A DNA stretch of 34,240 nt from Gammaproteobacteria bacterium (GTDB taxonomy: Bacteria; Pseudomonadota; Gammaproteobacteria; Pseudomonadales; Pseudohongiellaceae): the NCBI GenBank assembly GCA_017853205.1, contig JAFMKB010000027.1, forward strand, positions 1 through 34,240, written 5' to 3'. The notes beneath the pieces are model-generated. The model saw nothing but the letters and a program-made list of their open reading frames with translations. It had not been told where the DNA came from and ran no database searches. The position numbers were made by a program, and so were the translations under genes. Shown piece by piece: positions 15,246-23,846 of this stretch. Each line of letters starts with the position of its first letter. Position 1 is the stretch's first letter.

Positions 15246-16280
15246 GTGACCGAAATTAACCCGACAATGCCAGAGTTACACCAATCAGCCTCGCCAATAA
15301 TAGACCACTCGTTCGAGTTCGAGGGCAAAGGAGGCGAATATTTTCGTATCTGGATGGTTAACGTTTTGCTTTCAATTATCACTCTCGGCATCTACTCCGC
15401 CTGGGCAACCGTAAGGACGCGGCGCTATTTTTATGCAAACGTAAAACTCGCTGGCGAGGGTTTCGAGTATCACGCTGAGCCTATGCAAATACTCAAAGGC
15501 AGAATAATCGCACTTATCGCCGTCGTTTTGTACTCGTTAAGCTCTGCGCTTTCTCCCCTTATCGGTGGCATTGCCGTGTTCGTGTTGATCCTCGTTATGC
15601 CATCATTCATCTTGCTGTCACTTAGGTTTTCTCGACGAATGACATCGTATAGGAACATTCGTTTCAGTTTTCAGGGTGGCTTGAGAGAAGCGTATATGTC
15701 AATCTTGGTGTGGCCGCTTTTCAGTCTATTCACGCTCGGCATCTTGTTCCCGCTCGCACAGGTTAAATTGAAGCGCTTCATTCTCAACAACAGTCGCTAT
15801 GGAACCGAAAAGTTTGTTTTCACCGGCACCTACTCTGACTATGGAAAACTGCTTCTGTTGTATATTGGGATCTATGTCGCTGCTATTTTGCAGCTAGCGC
15901 TAGCACTTACAGTCGGGGCCTCTTTTCTTGGTACTACAGTATTTATCGTTCTTATCTACGGTGGATTCTTTTTCATACAGCCCAAGTACATGAATTTAGT
16001 CTATCGACGTACTACGTTGCGCGAGCATAGCTTTGATTCTACCTATACTGGGTTCGGCTTCGTATGGGTCTGGTTCAGCAATATAATGCTCACCGTCGTC
16101 ACGCTAGGGTTATTTTTTCCATTCGCAAAGGTTCGTCTAACAAAGTATTTGGCTGAGAATGTCACACTCAAGGCGAAGGGTAGCCTCGACGATTTCGTCG
16201 CCAGTGAAACGCAAAAAGTGTCGGCGCTTGGTCAAGAGGTAGGCACTGCATTCGATTTCGATCTAGGAATTGGAATTTAA
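15246..16280 (+). CDS. YjgN-family (DUF898) integral membrane protein
   Basis: The 344-residue polytopic protein carries the repeated YjgN hallmark. Segments of the type hydrophobic stretch, then TLGIYSAWATVRTRRYFYANVK, FTLGILFPLAQVKLKRFILNN and VTLGLFFPFAKVRLTKYLAEN, occur three times (about residues 50-75, 160-190 and 280-310). They alternate with other membrane spans. Function is unknown in the family. The frame extends upstream to a TTG at 15168, giving a lysine-rich lead, but the GTG at 15246 has AAGGGA about 6 nt upstream and is preferred. The next gene, an M48 peptidase, begins 2 bp after the stop, so the two are surely co-transcribed and probably co-translated. Confidence 0.88.
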   Translation: MTEINPTMPELHQSASPIIDHSFEFEGKGGEYFRIWMVNVLLSIITLGIYSAWATVRTRRYFYANVKLAGEGFEYHAEPMQILKGRIIALIAVVLYSLSSALSPLIGGIAVFVLILVMPSFILLSLRFSRRMTSYRNIRFSFQGGLREAYMSILVWPLFSLFTLGILFPLAQVKLKRFILNNSRYGTEKFVFTGTYSDYGKLLLLYIGIYVAAILQLALALTVGASFLGTTVFIVLIYGGFFFIQPKYMNLVYRRTTLREHSFDSTYTGFGFVWVWFSNIMLTVVTLGLFFPFAKVRLTKYLAENVTLKAKGSLDDFVASETQKVSALGQEVGTAFDFDLGIGI

Positions 16281-16282
16281 CA

Positions 16283-17446
16283 ATGGCAGACAGTCGCACG
16301 GCAGCTATTGAGGGCATGTTTTATACGGGCCAAAGCTCGGAAAGTATTCAGGCTGTCCTTTATTTTGATGCGCGTTCGGGCAGGGTGACAGTATCGCAAA
16401 TGATAACCTGCATCGAAGAAGGGCCCGTGGCACTCGAACAACCGCCCGAGCAGAAGACCCTTTTCTCTTCCCTGCTCATCGACATAAAAATACCGCCGCG
16501 GCTGGCAAACACCAGGCGTCGGTTAACTCTCGGTAATGGCGCAGTATTCGTGACGCAGGACAATGAGTCGATCGACGCGTTGGCCGAACGCGCATGCGCA
16601 CTAACACGGGCGTCAGCCGGCAGCGCAACACGTGGATTCAGCCGGAATTGGCTCTATAGACTCGAGAGCAATCTAGGTGCCGTAGCTGCCAGTTTTGTCG
16701 CGATTATCGCTATCGCGGCGCTCATGATTGTTTATGGAATCCCGATCGCTGCAAAACGCATCGCCTACGCCGTGCCGCAGCCTGTGCAAAACTCAATGAG
16801 CGAAGGCACTCTCGAACTGCTCGACTCTCTCTATCTGTCACCCAGTGAACTTTCGAGCGAGGAGCAGGCCCGCGTTCTCGCGCTCGCTTCCGACGCAATT
16901 GAGGGAGCCGGCATCACCAGTTACGCGGTCGAGCTACGCACTGGTATTGGACCCAATGCAATGGCGCTACCCGACGGGACGATTGTCATCACCGATGACA
17001 TTGTCGAACTCTGTGCTAACGACAACGAACTGCTTGCCATCCTCTATCACGAAATCGGCCACCTCCAGAATCGGCATCTGCTCCGAAGAGTTCTGCAGTC
17101 TTCCTTTGTGTCGCTTGGGCTTATTGTGATGAGCGGCAATGTTGAAACAATCGACACTCTTATCGCATTACCGACGTTCTATTTGGATATGAGCTATTCG
17201 CGAGGCTTTGAAATCGAAGCCGATAGGTACGCTCTGCAAAGCCTCAAGGATAGAGGCCTCAGCGTTGATAATTTCAGTGCGATTATGAATAAGCTCGAAG
17301 ACTCCCTAAGCCGAATCGCGCTCGACGAAGACGCTGACGAACCAACTACGCGAACGGCGCGTCGGCAACAAAAGCTGCTGAAATATTTTGCGTCGCATCC
17401 GCTCACTGCTGAGCGACTCGCACTGGTCGAGGAATATCGGGATTGA
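16283..17446 (+). CDS. Membrane-anchored M48-family zinc metallopeptidase
   Basis: The 387-residue protein has a soluble N-terminal domain (about 1-120), one membrane span (about 133-155), and a C-terminal M48 peptidase domain. The zinc site is HEIGH (His256, Glu257, His260), with the downstream ExxxD motif in GFEIEADRYA (Glu310, Asp314). M48 proteases (HtpX, BepA and Oma1 relatives) take part in membrane or envelope protein quality control. It starts 2 bp after the YjgN-type gene, and such pairs suggest that the peptidase acts with or on the membrane partner. The end (SHPLTAERL) is the usual M48 C-terminal signature, so the gene is complete. Confidence 0.9.
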   Translation: MADSRTAAIEGMFYTGQSSESIQAVLYFDARSGRVTVSQMITCIEEGPVALEQPPEQKTLFSSLLIDIKIPPRLANTRRRLTLGNGAVFVTQDNESIDALAERACALTRASAGSATRGFSRNWLYRLESNLGAVAASFVAIIAIAALMIVYGIPIAAKRIAYAVPQPVQNSMSEGTLELLDSLYLSPSELSSEEQARVLALASDAIEGAGITSYAVELRTGIGPNAMALPDGTIVITDDIVELCANDNELLAILYHEIGHLQNRHLLRRVLQSSFVSLGLIVMSGNVETIDTLIALPTFYLDMSYSRGFEIEADRYALQSLKDRGLSVDNFSAIMNKLEDSLSRIALDEDADEPTTRTARRQQKLLKYFASHPLTAERLALVEEYRD

Positions 17447-17466
17447 GACTCGATTTCTATCCCCAT

Positions 17467-18219
17467 TTACTCAGCGGCGCGTTTCCGCCAGACGAGTAGC
17501 CGGTTGTTGGCAGGCATGTCGATATCCTGTTCGAACTCAAAATTGGCAATGTCGGCAATTGAGCAGACTGCCTCGAAGTTGCGAATGCCGCTCACGGAAT
17601 TGCGCTCTTTGAGCCAGGCATCAAATTCTTCGTTACTTGGTGAGGTAAATTTGCCGCCGTAATTGAAAGGGCCATAAACAATTAACAAAGCGTCTTCGGC
17701 GAGCAGCTTTCCCGCACCTAGGAAAAAATTGGTCACCGAACCTTCGCTCATAATATGGAGGCTGTTTGCGCTAAAAAGCGCATCGAAAGGGCCAGCTTTG
17801 ATTGCGGCGTTCTTGCCCAGCGTATCGTAAAGTGCTTTTTCAAACTGTTCGCCAGCCCTTAAAGCGTTGTCGCCAAGGGTCGGGTCTGCGAGCGGGGCAG
17901 GCGTTGTGGGCCACGTGCCGAGCAGCCAGCTCTGATGATCGACATCGAGCGCCAAGGCTGCGGGCAAGTTTTCTAGGTTTGACTGTGTGATACGGCTATT
18001 GAGCCCTGCCAGCGCGCTTGGAATATCACTTGTCTGCCATCGTAGTTGCGGTAAAGCCTCGGCAAAATACGCCGCATGCTGACCTGTCCCGCCGGCGACC
18101 TCGAGCACGTGTTTGGCATGTGCTAGCAGCTTTTCGAGCTGGGTAAGAATCGGCTGCTTGTTATTCTCGCAGCTTTGGCTGAAGGGCAGGTCGTTGGGCT
18201 GCGACATCGGTGGCCTCAC
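17467..18219 (-). CDS. DUF938 protein, SAM-methyltransferase-like
   Basis: The 250-residue protein shows the DUF938 layout: FSQSCENNKQPIL near the start, a glycine-rich SAM-binding motif VLEVAGGTGQHAAYFA, ALDVDH, FSANSLHIMS, VYGPFNYGGKFTSPSNEEFDAWL and the end MPANNRLLVWRK. The family has no assigned reaction. The usual length is about 200 residues; here an extra stretch of about 40 residues lies at 101-142, between the ALDVDH and FDALFSAN segments. The GTG start overlaps the yaaA stop codon in GTGA, so translation is probably coupled. An internal ATG four codons later is an alternative start. Confidence 0.82.
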   Translation of the reverse strand: MRPPMSQPNDLPFSQSCENNKQPILTQLEKLLAHAKHVLEVAGGTGQHAAYFAEALPQLRWQTSDIPSALAGLNSRITQSNLENLPAALALDVDHQSWLLGTWPTTPAPLADPTLGDNALRAGEQFEKALYDTLGKNAAIKAGPFDALFSANSLHIMSEGSVTNFFLGAGKLLAEDALLIVYGPFNYGGKFTSPSNEEFDAWLKERNSVSGIRNFEAVCSIADIANFEFEQDIDMPANNRLLVWRKRAAE

Positions 18220-18992
18220 TGTTTACGAAGAAAAACGGGCATGTTTGGTTTTGATTCTTCGGCGCTGTAGCGATAGCCGTTAACATCAAAGGCCAGCAGT
18301 GCTTCGGGATCTTTTAGGCGATTCTTAATGATGTAGGCTGCCATTTCGCCGCGCGCTTTTTTCGCGAAGAAACTGACTATCTTGTATTTACCCGACGAAA
18401 AATCTTTGAACACGGGTGTTACCACCTCTGCATCGAGCAGAGCAGGCTTTAATGAATTGAAGTATTCGTTTGACGCCAGGTTTACAACAACTTTGCTCTT
18501 ACCCTTATGCGTTGTGAGCTCGTCGTTAAGAAACTGAGTGAGACGCTCGCCCCAGAACTCATAAAGTGTGTTTGCCTTACCGCTTGCGAATTTTCGGCCC
18601 ATTTCGAGTCTATAAGGCTGCATGAGATCGAGAGGTTTTAGCACGCCATACAATCCCGAAAGGATGCGCAGGTGATTCTGTGCAAAGGTGATATCCGCCG
18701 CAGAGAAACTGGCGGCGTCGAGCCCTACATACACGTCGCCCGTGAACGCGAAAAGCGCTTGCTTAGCGTTATCGAGATCGAAGGGAGTATGCCAGTTGGC
18801 AAAGCGCGTGTGGTTCAGCTCGCCTAGCTTTACGCTGACCCCCATCAGTGCCGAAATATCATCGGGACTAAGTTTGCGCAGATCTTTGATAAGTGCCTGG
18901 GACTCTTTAAGAAAGCTCGGCGTGGTAAATTTCTTTGTTTTCGCGGGGCTTTCAAAGTCTAATGACTTTGCGGGGGAGACAACAATTAACAT
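18216..18992 (-). CDS. yaaA: Peroxide stress protein YaaA (DUF328)
   Basis: The 258-residue length equals E. coli YaaA. Hallmarks are the start MLIVVSPAKSLDFESPA, LMGVSVKLGELN, FTGDVYVGLDA, LRILSGLYGVLKPLDLMQPYRLEMG and NLASNEYFNSL, and the C-terminal VSFFAKKARGEMAAYII. YaaA lowers intracellular iron during peroxide stress and binds DNA with a helix-hairpin-helix-like fold (family knowledge). It is the first gene of a two-gene leftward unit with the DUF938 gene. No OxyR site was identified. Confidence 0.95.
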   Translation of the reverse strand: MLIVVSPAKSLDFESPAKTKKFTTPSFLKESQALIKDLRKLSPDDISALMGVSVKLGELNHTRFANWHTPFDLDNAKQALFAFTGDVYVGLDAASFSAADITFAQNHLRILSGLYGVLKPLDLMQPYRLEMGRKFASGKANTLYEFWGERLTQFLNDELTTHKGKSKVVVNLASNEYFNSLKPALLDAEVVTPVFKDFSSGKYKIVSFFAKKARGEMAAYIIKNRLKDPEALLAFDVNGYRYSAEESKPNMPVFLRKQ

Positions 18993-19082
18993 AATAACTA
19001 CTCTTACTTTCTTCTAGAAATCAGCTCGCTAAGCTAAACCGGAACCGTGGCCTATGCAAACAATGCGTCTATCAGGGTCTGG

Positions 19083-19580
19083 CTACTTCTCGTCTAGGTC
19101 TATCCACCATTCCATCGGCGTTGTGCCGTCTTCTGGATCGTACACGTTTCCGTAATTCCACAGTGTACCTGGAAACTGCGCGCAGGCCTCGTTAAGTAGC
19201 GCTTCGATCGCGTTAAAGCCGATCGACACGTGAATTGTATAAACCAACGCGCGCGGATTGCTATGATCGAGCACACCGCCGAGCTTCTCAATCTTGGGTG
19301 TCAGCATCTGCTCTACCGGGTCTATTTCCTCCTTACGCAGTACTCGAATACTAAGATTGCCGCTGCGCTCGATAAGTTCATATTCGGCAGTCGCCGCGTT
19401 GACGACGTTGAGTTTGTCGCCAGCGGCAAGATTTCGCGTAAAAAGGGGCGAGCGAAGCAGTCTAACTTCGTCGTTGTCAGCGCTTAATAGCTCGACTTCA
19501 AGGGACTCGAAAACAGGGTGATCATCGGCGTTGAATCCGGCAACGAAGGGTAATTCTACTTTGTGGATGCGATCGGTCAT
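19083..19580 (-). CDS. DUF4265-like protein
   Basis: The 165-residue soluble, acidic protein resembles DUF4265 proteins. A segment VRLLRSPLFTRNLAAGDKLN, followed by YELIERSGNLSIRVL, matches the typical pattern 'inner side, aromatic, N-hydrophobic-GD', followed by 'ERSGN-x-x-RV'. The C-terminal part (HVSIGFNAIEALLNEACAQF and WWIDLDE) suggests an alpha/beta fold. No catalytic motif is evident and the function is unknown. It is a single gene, divergent from the small membrane protein at 19656. Confidence 0.6.
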   Translation of the reverse strand: MTDRIHKVELPFVAGFNADDHPVFESLEVELLSADNDEVRLLRSPLFTRNLAAGDKLNVVNAATAEYELIERSGNLSIRVLRKEEIDPVEQMLTPKIEKLGGVLDHSNPRALVYTIHVSIGFNAIEALLNEACAQFPGTLWNYGNVYDPEDGTTPMEWWIDLDEK

Positions 19581-19655
19581 GCGGTCATGCTCGCGCGGGT
19601 TGGATCGTCAGTCACAGGCCATTGGTGTATGCTTTTGACGATAAATTAATGTGAG

Positions 19656-20021
19656 ATGCCTATGATAGAGCGACTCTCGCGAATTGCTAGCCATTTACAC
19701 CGATATCGGCTCTTGTTGCTGCTCGCTGCGCTGTGCGCATTGGCCGTTTTGGGTTGGCGCATCCCGCAGGTCGGGAGTCTCGAGCGAGACGGCCCCGCGA
19801 TCGCAGGCTTACTCGTCTTCTTTTGGGCCCTACTCCTGTACGCTGTTACTGCGCTGTTTCGTTCTGTTCCTGAGAAGACAGGGCTCGGAGACGGACTCAT
19901 TAGCTGGCTTGGCTCGCGCCTGAGGCGAGGACTATTCTGGCTGCTCGGTATGGCGCTCTGCACACTGGTGTTCGCCGTGGTGTTGCTCAGCTATCAGCTT
20001 GGACGTGTGATGATGCTATGA
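19656..20021 (+). CDS. Small membrane protein upstream of TRAP permease genes
   Basis: The 121-residue protein has three hydrophobic segments at about residues 17-35, 47-68 and 92-115, with an amphipathic basic N-terminus. I recognise no family. A second ATG at 19662 is an alternative start. Its stop overlaps the ATG of a 17-codon frame (20018-20071), which ends 4 bp before dctQ, so the gene is probably in the same transcript as dctQ and dctM. Confidence 0.6.
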   Translation: MPMIERLSRIASHLHRYRLLLLLAALCALAVLGWRIPQVGSLERDGPAIAGLLVFFWALLLYAVTALFRSVPEKTGLGDGLISWLGSRLRRGLFWLLGMALCTLVFAVVLLSYQLGRVMML

Positions 20022-20075
20022 ATTTGCGTGCACTCGCCAATCCCCTCCACAACGTGCTTATGAGATACTAGGCAG

Positions 20076-20699
20076 ATGCCTAACAATCCATCACCAATCG
20101 AAGATCAGCCGTCTGCAGCACAAAGCTCAATTGCGAAGAGCCGAGCATCGACGTTCACTTACCGTGTAGCCGCCGCTATCGACAACGTTGCCGAGAAGCT
20201 TGGCCGCGCTGTTGCCTGGCTGAGTTTTGTGCTCGTACTGGTGGTTGGCGTGATTGTAGTGCTGCGTTACGGCTTTCAGCTTGGTTCGATTGCGCTGCAA
20301 GAATCAGTTATGTACATCAACGGTACACTTTTCGTGCTTGGCGCAGGCTATACGCTCAAAGCGCAGGGCCATGTGCGCGTCGATGTGTTTTATTCCCGCT
20401 TTAGTCCCCGCGGTCGCGCTCTAGTCGACAGTTTTGGTGCGCTATTTTTCCTTCTCCCCGCCGCTTTTTTTATTGCCTGGATTAGTTGGGACTATGTTGC
20501 CGTGGCTTGGCGTATTCGTGAGGGGTCCCCTGAGGCGAGTGGGCTGCCGTTTGTGTATCTGCTTAAAACACTCATTATCGTGCTGCCAGTCTTGCTCGCA
20601 GTGCAGGGCGTGGCGGAACTCCTTAAATCTCTGAGTGCCTTTTTCGCGTCGAACGAGTCTGCTCTTCAAGTTTCGGACGCGGCGGAGACGCATCTGTGA
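20076..20699 (+). CDS. dctQ: TRAP transporter small permease (DctQ type)
   Basis: The 207-residue protein has a polar N-terminus and then four hydrophobic segments (about 45-65, 85-103, 124-146 and 165-185). The motifs LQESVMYINGTLFVLGAGYTLK and QGHVRVDVFYSRFSPRGRALVD are characteristic of DctQ proteins (usually about 170-200 residues). DctQ joins with DctM to move a substrate delivered by a periplasmic DctP protein, driven by a sodium gradient. Its TGA overlaps the GTG of dctM by 4 bp, indicating coupled translation. Confidence 0.93.
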   Translation: MPNNPSPIEDQPSAAQSSIAKSRASTFTYRVAAAIDNVAEKLGRAVAWLSFVLVLVVGVIVVLRYGFQLGSIALQESVMYINGTLFVLGAGYTLKAQGHVRVDVFYSRFSPRGRALVDSFGALFFLLPAAFFIAWISWDYVAVAWRIREGSPEASGLPFVYLLKTLIIVLPVLLAVQGVAELLKSLSAFFASNESALQVSDAAETHL

Positions 20700-22087
20700 T
20701 TGAGCTTATCCCCCTGCTGTTTTTTGCGGCGATCTGCGGCGCGCTTATGCTTGGCTATCCCGTGGCGCTAACCCTTACTGGCGTTTCCTTGGGCTTTGCC
20801 GGTTTGGGCATGGTGTTGGGGGTTTTCGACGGCATCTATCTCAACCTCATTCCGAGTCGGCTCTACGGCATCCTAACGAATCAAAACCTTCTCGCGGTGC
20901 CGCTGTTTGTGTTTATGGGCACAATGCTCGAGAAGAGCCGTGTGGCCGACGATCTGCTTCAAAACATGGCGATAGTGTTCGCTCGCTTACCCGGTGGGCT
21001 TGGTTTGTCGGTGGTATTAGTGGGCATGCTGCTCGCTGCCAGCACGGGCATCGTTGGTGCAACGGTTGTCACCATGGGCATACTCTCGCTGCCTACTATG
21101 CTCAAAGCGGGCTATAAACCAAGCCTTGCCGCGGGCACGCTGTGCGCGACCGGCACGCTGGGTCAAATCATCCCGCCGTCGATTTGCCTCGTGCTGCTGG
21201 GTGAAGTCATCTCGAATGCCTACCAACAGTCGCAGCTAAACAGCGGCGTTTTCGCTCCGGATTTTGTGTCGATCGGAGACCTCTTCGCCGGAGCGATCGT
21301 CCCGGGTTTGCTGCTGGTAACGAGTTATTTGGCCTATGTGTTAGTCACCGCCATCGTTCGTCCGCAGGCTGCGCCGCCGTTAGGTGAGAAAGACGTAGCT
21401 GCTTTGCGCAGCGACAACGCAAGCCTTGCGATCGCGCTTTTCAAAGGCCTCCTGCCGCCTGTTTTTCTCATGGTCGCGGTGCTCGGCTCGATTCTTATGG
21501 GCGTCGCGACGCCGACCGAGGCGGCGAGTGTCGGCGCACTTGGTGCGCTGGTTCTTGCTCTTATGAAGCGGGCGCTAAGTTTGAGAGTACTGCACGAGGT
21601 AAGCCTTGAAACGCTACGCGTGACTTCCATGGTTTATCTTATTTTGGTTGGTGCGGCGATATTCTCGTCGGTGTTCCGCGGCTTTGGTGGTGATGTGCTA
21701 ATCGAAGAGGTCTTGCTGACCCTTCCGGGCGGGGCGTTCTCGGCGATGCTCGTGGTCATGCTGCTGATTTTTCTGCTTGGTTTTATTCTCGATTTTATCG
21801 AAATCACGTTTATGGTCGTGCCCTTGGTGGGTCCGATATTGCTGAGCATGGGCCTCGATCCCATCTGGCTTGGTATCATGATCGCGGTTAACTTGCAGAC
21901 GTCATTCCTCACGCCGCCCTTTGGTTTTTCGCTTTTCTACCTGCGCAGTGTGGCGCCACCCGAGGTTCGTACACAGGATATTTACCGCGGAGTAATTCCC
22001 TTTGTGTTGTTGCAGTTGGCGCTGCTGTTATTGCTCGCGCTGCAACCGGGAATCGTGACGTGGCTGCCTAACTTACTGAAGAGCTGA
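20696..22087 (+). CDS. dctM: TRAP transporter large permease (DctM type)
   Basis: The 463-residue protein shows the DctM family pattern of about 12 membrane segments. Typical stretches are GYPVALTLTGVSLGFAGLG, NQNLLAVPLFVFMGTMLEKS, STGIVGATVVTMGILSLPTML, GTLCATGTLGQIIPPSICLV, GVATPTEAASVGALGALVLA and NLQTSFLTPPFGFSLFYLR. The start is a GTG in the overlap with dctQ. The length is slightly above the usual 425-440, because of a longer cytoplasmic loop around residues 170-240. This subgroup with a long loop often pairs with substrate-binding proteins for organic acids (TakP-like), which fits the DctP gene nearby. Confidence 0.94.
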   Translation: MIELIPLLFFAAICGALMLGYPVALTLTGVSLGFAGLGMVLGVFDGIYLNLIPSRLYGILTNQNLLAVPLFVFMGTMLEKSRVADDLLQNMAIVFARLPGGLGLSVVLVGMLLAASTGIVGATVVTMGILSLPTMLKAGYKPSLAAGTLCATGTLGQIIPPSICLVLLGEVISNAYQQSQLNSGVFAPDFVSIGDLFAGAIVPGLLLVTSYLAYVLVTAIVRPQAAPPLGEKDVAALRSDNASLAIALFKGLLPPVFLMVAVLGSILMGVATPTEAASVGALGALVLALMKRALSLRVLHEVSLETLRVTSMVYLILVGAAIFSSVFRGFGGDVLIEEVLLTLPGGAFSAMLVVMLLIFLLGFILDFIEITFMVVPLVGPILLSMGLDPIWLGIMIAVNLQTSFLTPPFGFSLFYLRSVAPPEVRTQDIYRGVIPFVLLQLALLLLLALQPGIVTWLPNLLKS

Positions 22088-22213
22088 CACACGGCTAGAA
22101 AAAACAGAGGCAGCTCAATTGCAGCTCTCACTTAACTCTCAAACACCCTTACACAGCATTCACACAAAAACTTACAGCTCTAACGCAACTAGAATTAACG
22201 TAGGACAAACAGC

Positions 22214-22621
22214 ATGACCGACAACGCAGTAATCGATTCGGCCGAGCCTCAAGGCACACTAGCGCTTCAGACTTTTTCGATGCCCAAAGACACCAACGCC
22301 AACGGCGATATTTTCGGCGGCTGGCTCGTTTCGCAGATGGACATTGCGGCGGGCATAAGCAGCAAGCGCGAATGCCAAGGCCGCTCTGTCACCGTCGCAA
22401 TCAAAGAAGTTAATTTTATAAAACCGGTGGGCGTGGGCGACGTCGTAAGCTGTTACACACAGGTTGTGCGTCGTGGCCGCACATCGCTCGATATTGCGGT
22501 AGAGGTGTGGACGACGCCGTTCGACTTAACCAAAGGCGTAAGCAAGGTCGGTGATGGCTTGTTTGTGTTCGTGGCTATCGATGACGACGGCAAGCCACGG
22601 GAGCTGCCGCCTCATAACTGA
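22214..22621 (+). CDS. yciA: Acyl-CoA thioesterase, YciA-like hotdog fold
   Basis: The 135-residue protein has the YciA-type signature NANGDIFGGWLVSQMDIAAG (residues 28-47) with the active-site Asp43 region, then GRSVTVAIKEVNFIKPVGVGDVVSCY and RRGRTSLDIAVEVW. It hydrolyses short- to medium-chain acyl-CoAs (family knowledge). It lies 126 bp after dctM. That leader is poor in G and contains no recognised regulatory element, so it may have its own promoter or share the TRAP transcript. Its stop is 6 bp from the end of the convergent dctP gene. Confidence 0.9.
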   Translation: MTDNAVIDSAEPQGTLALQTFSMPKDTNANGDIFGGWLVSQMDIAAGISSKRECQGRSVTVAIKEVNFIKPVGVGDVVSCYTQVVRRGRTSLDIAVEVWTTPFDLTKGVSKVGDGLFVFVAIDDDGKPRELPPHN

Positions 22622-22627
22622 GTTTTG

Positions 22628-23746
22628 CTAGTCTTGGTCACGTCGCGCATCGATGTATGCCTCTTCAGAAATGGCGTGATAGTTTTCGACGCCACGTTGA
22701 AAAGACGAATAAGACTCATAAATTCTGCGGGTAGTCTCATCGGTGTCGGCGAGTTCTGCGACGACTTCAGCCGATAGGCGGCGGAACTCATCGAGCACGT
22801 CCTTGGGCAGTTCGCGCAGCTGTACGCCATGCTCGTTTATCAAGGTTTGCAGCGCCTTGTTGTTGAGCGCGGTGTACTCGTCATACAGTTTTTGATTCAT
22901 TACTTCGGCCGCGTTGAGTACGATTGCGCGTAGATCACTGGGCAGGGCGTCCAGCTTCTCTTTGTTAAAGACCAGCTCGATCGTCGAGCCGGGCTCATGC
23001 CATCCAGGGTAATAGTAATAGCTTGCTATCGTGTGATAACCCGCCGACAGGTCGTTATACGGGCCAACAAATTCGGTCGCATCGAGCGCACCGGTTTGCA
23101 TAGCAGTAAACACGTCGCTCACCTGCATGGTCACGGGCAGGCCGCCCGCGCGGCTGAACACCTCGCCCCCGAGGCCGGGGATGCGCATCTTGAGTCCCTT
23201 AATATCTTCTAGCGAATTTATCTCTTTGTTAAACCAGCCAAACATTTGTGTGCCGGAGTTACCGCCGCGCGTAGGGTATAAATTAAACGGCTCGTAAATC
23301 TCTCGCCAAAGCTCCTTGCCGCCGCCGTAGTCGAGCCACGCATTCATCTCGACGCCGGTTAGCCCAAACGGAATAGTCGAGAAAAAAGGCGTGCCGGCGA
23401 TCTTGCCCTGCCAGTAATAGGCGCCCGAGTGACCGATTTCGGCAACGCCCGATGACACGGCGTCGAAAACCTCTAAACCGCCGACGAGCTCGTTTGCACC
23501 GAACACACGGATTTTCATGCGGCCGCCGCTCATCTCATCGACTATTTTGGCGAAGAATTCGGGCGTCGTGCCAAGGGCCGGTAGGTTTTTAGGCCACGAG
23601 GTAATTAACTTCCATTGGTAAGTTTGCTGTGGCGTTGTTTCGGCTGCCGCAGCAGAGTTAACAGAGGTGGGCTCGTTGCCACAGCTCGAGAGGAGGAGAC
23701 AGAGAGCGGTCGCCGCCAGCGAACGATGTGAGAAACCTAAACGCAT
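22628..23746 (-). CDS. dctP: TRAP transporter substrate-binding lipoprotein (DctP, TakP-like)
   Basis: The protein begins (from the ATG at 23744-23746, 372 residues) with a lipoprotein signal, LLLSSCG, in which Cys22 would be lipidated. The mature part has WKLITSWPKNLPALG, MKIRVFGANELVGGLEVFDAVSSGVAEIGHSG, GLKMRIPGLGGEVFSRAGG and TGALDATEFVGPYND. These are typical of TRAP receptors of the TakP subgroup that bind 2-oxoacids or similar carboxylates. The frame extends to a TTG 12 codons upstream, but the lipobox position supports the ATG. It would deliver substrate to DctQM, although it sits on the opposite strand, convergent with the thioesterase gene. Confidence 0.92.
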   Translation of the reverse strand: MRLGFSHRSLAATALCLLLSSCGNEPTSVNSAAAAETTPQQTYQWKLITSWPKNLPALGTTPEFFAKIVDEMSGGRMKIRVFGANELVGGLEVFDAVSSGVAEIGHSGAYYWQGKIAGTPFFSTIPFGLTGVEMNAWLDYGGGKELWREIYEPFNLYPTRGGNSGTQMFGWFNKEINSLEDIKGLKMRIPGLGGEVFSRAGGLPVTMQVSDVFTAMQTGALDATEFVGPYNDLSAGYHTIASYYYYPGWHEPGSTIELVFNKEKLDALPSDLRAIVLNAAEVMNQKLYDEYTALNNKALQTLINEHGVQLRELPKDVLDEFRRLSAEVVAELADTDETTRRIYESYSSFQRGVENYHAISEEAYIDARRDQD

Positions 23747-23846
23747 TGAAACAGTCCGATGTGAGTTCGAAAGAGCGCCCAAGTTACACTATTTGGCAGA
23801 ATCGTAAAGTCGCAATTAAAGTAGGCTGGAGCTCGCGGCAAGGGTG

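Noticed and set aside
22088..22213. Riboswitch or repeat leader before the thioesterase gene
   Set aside because: The stretch is merely poor in G with irregular CTTACA-like words; no pairing or regular period was found.
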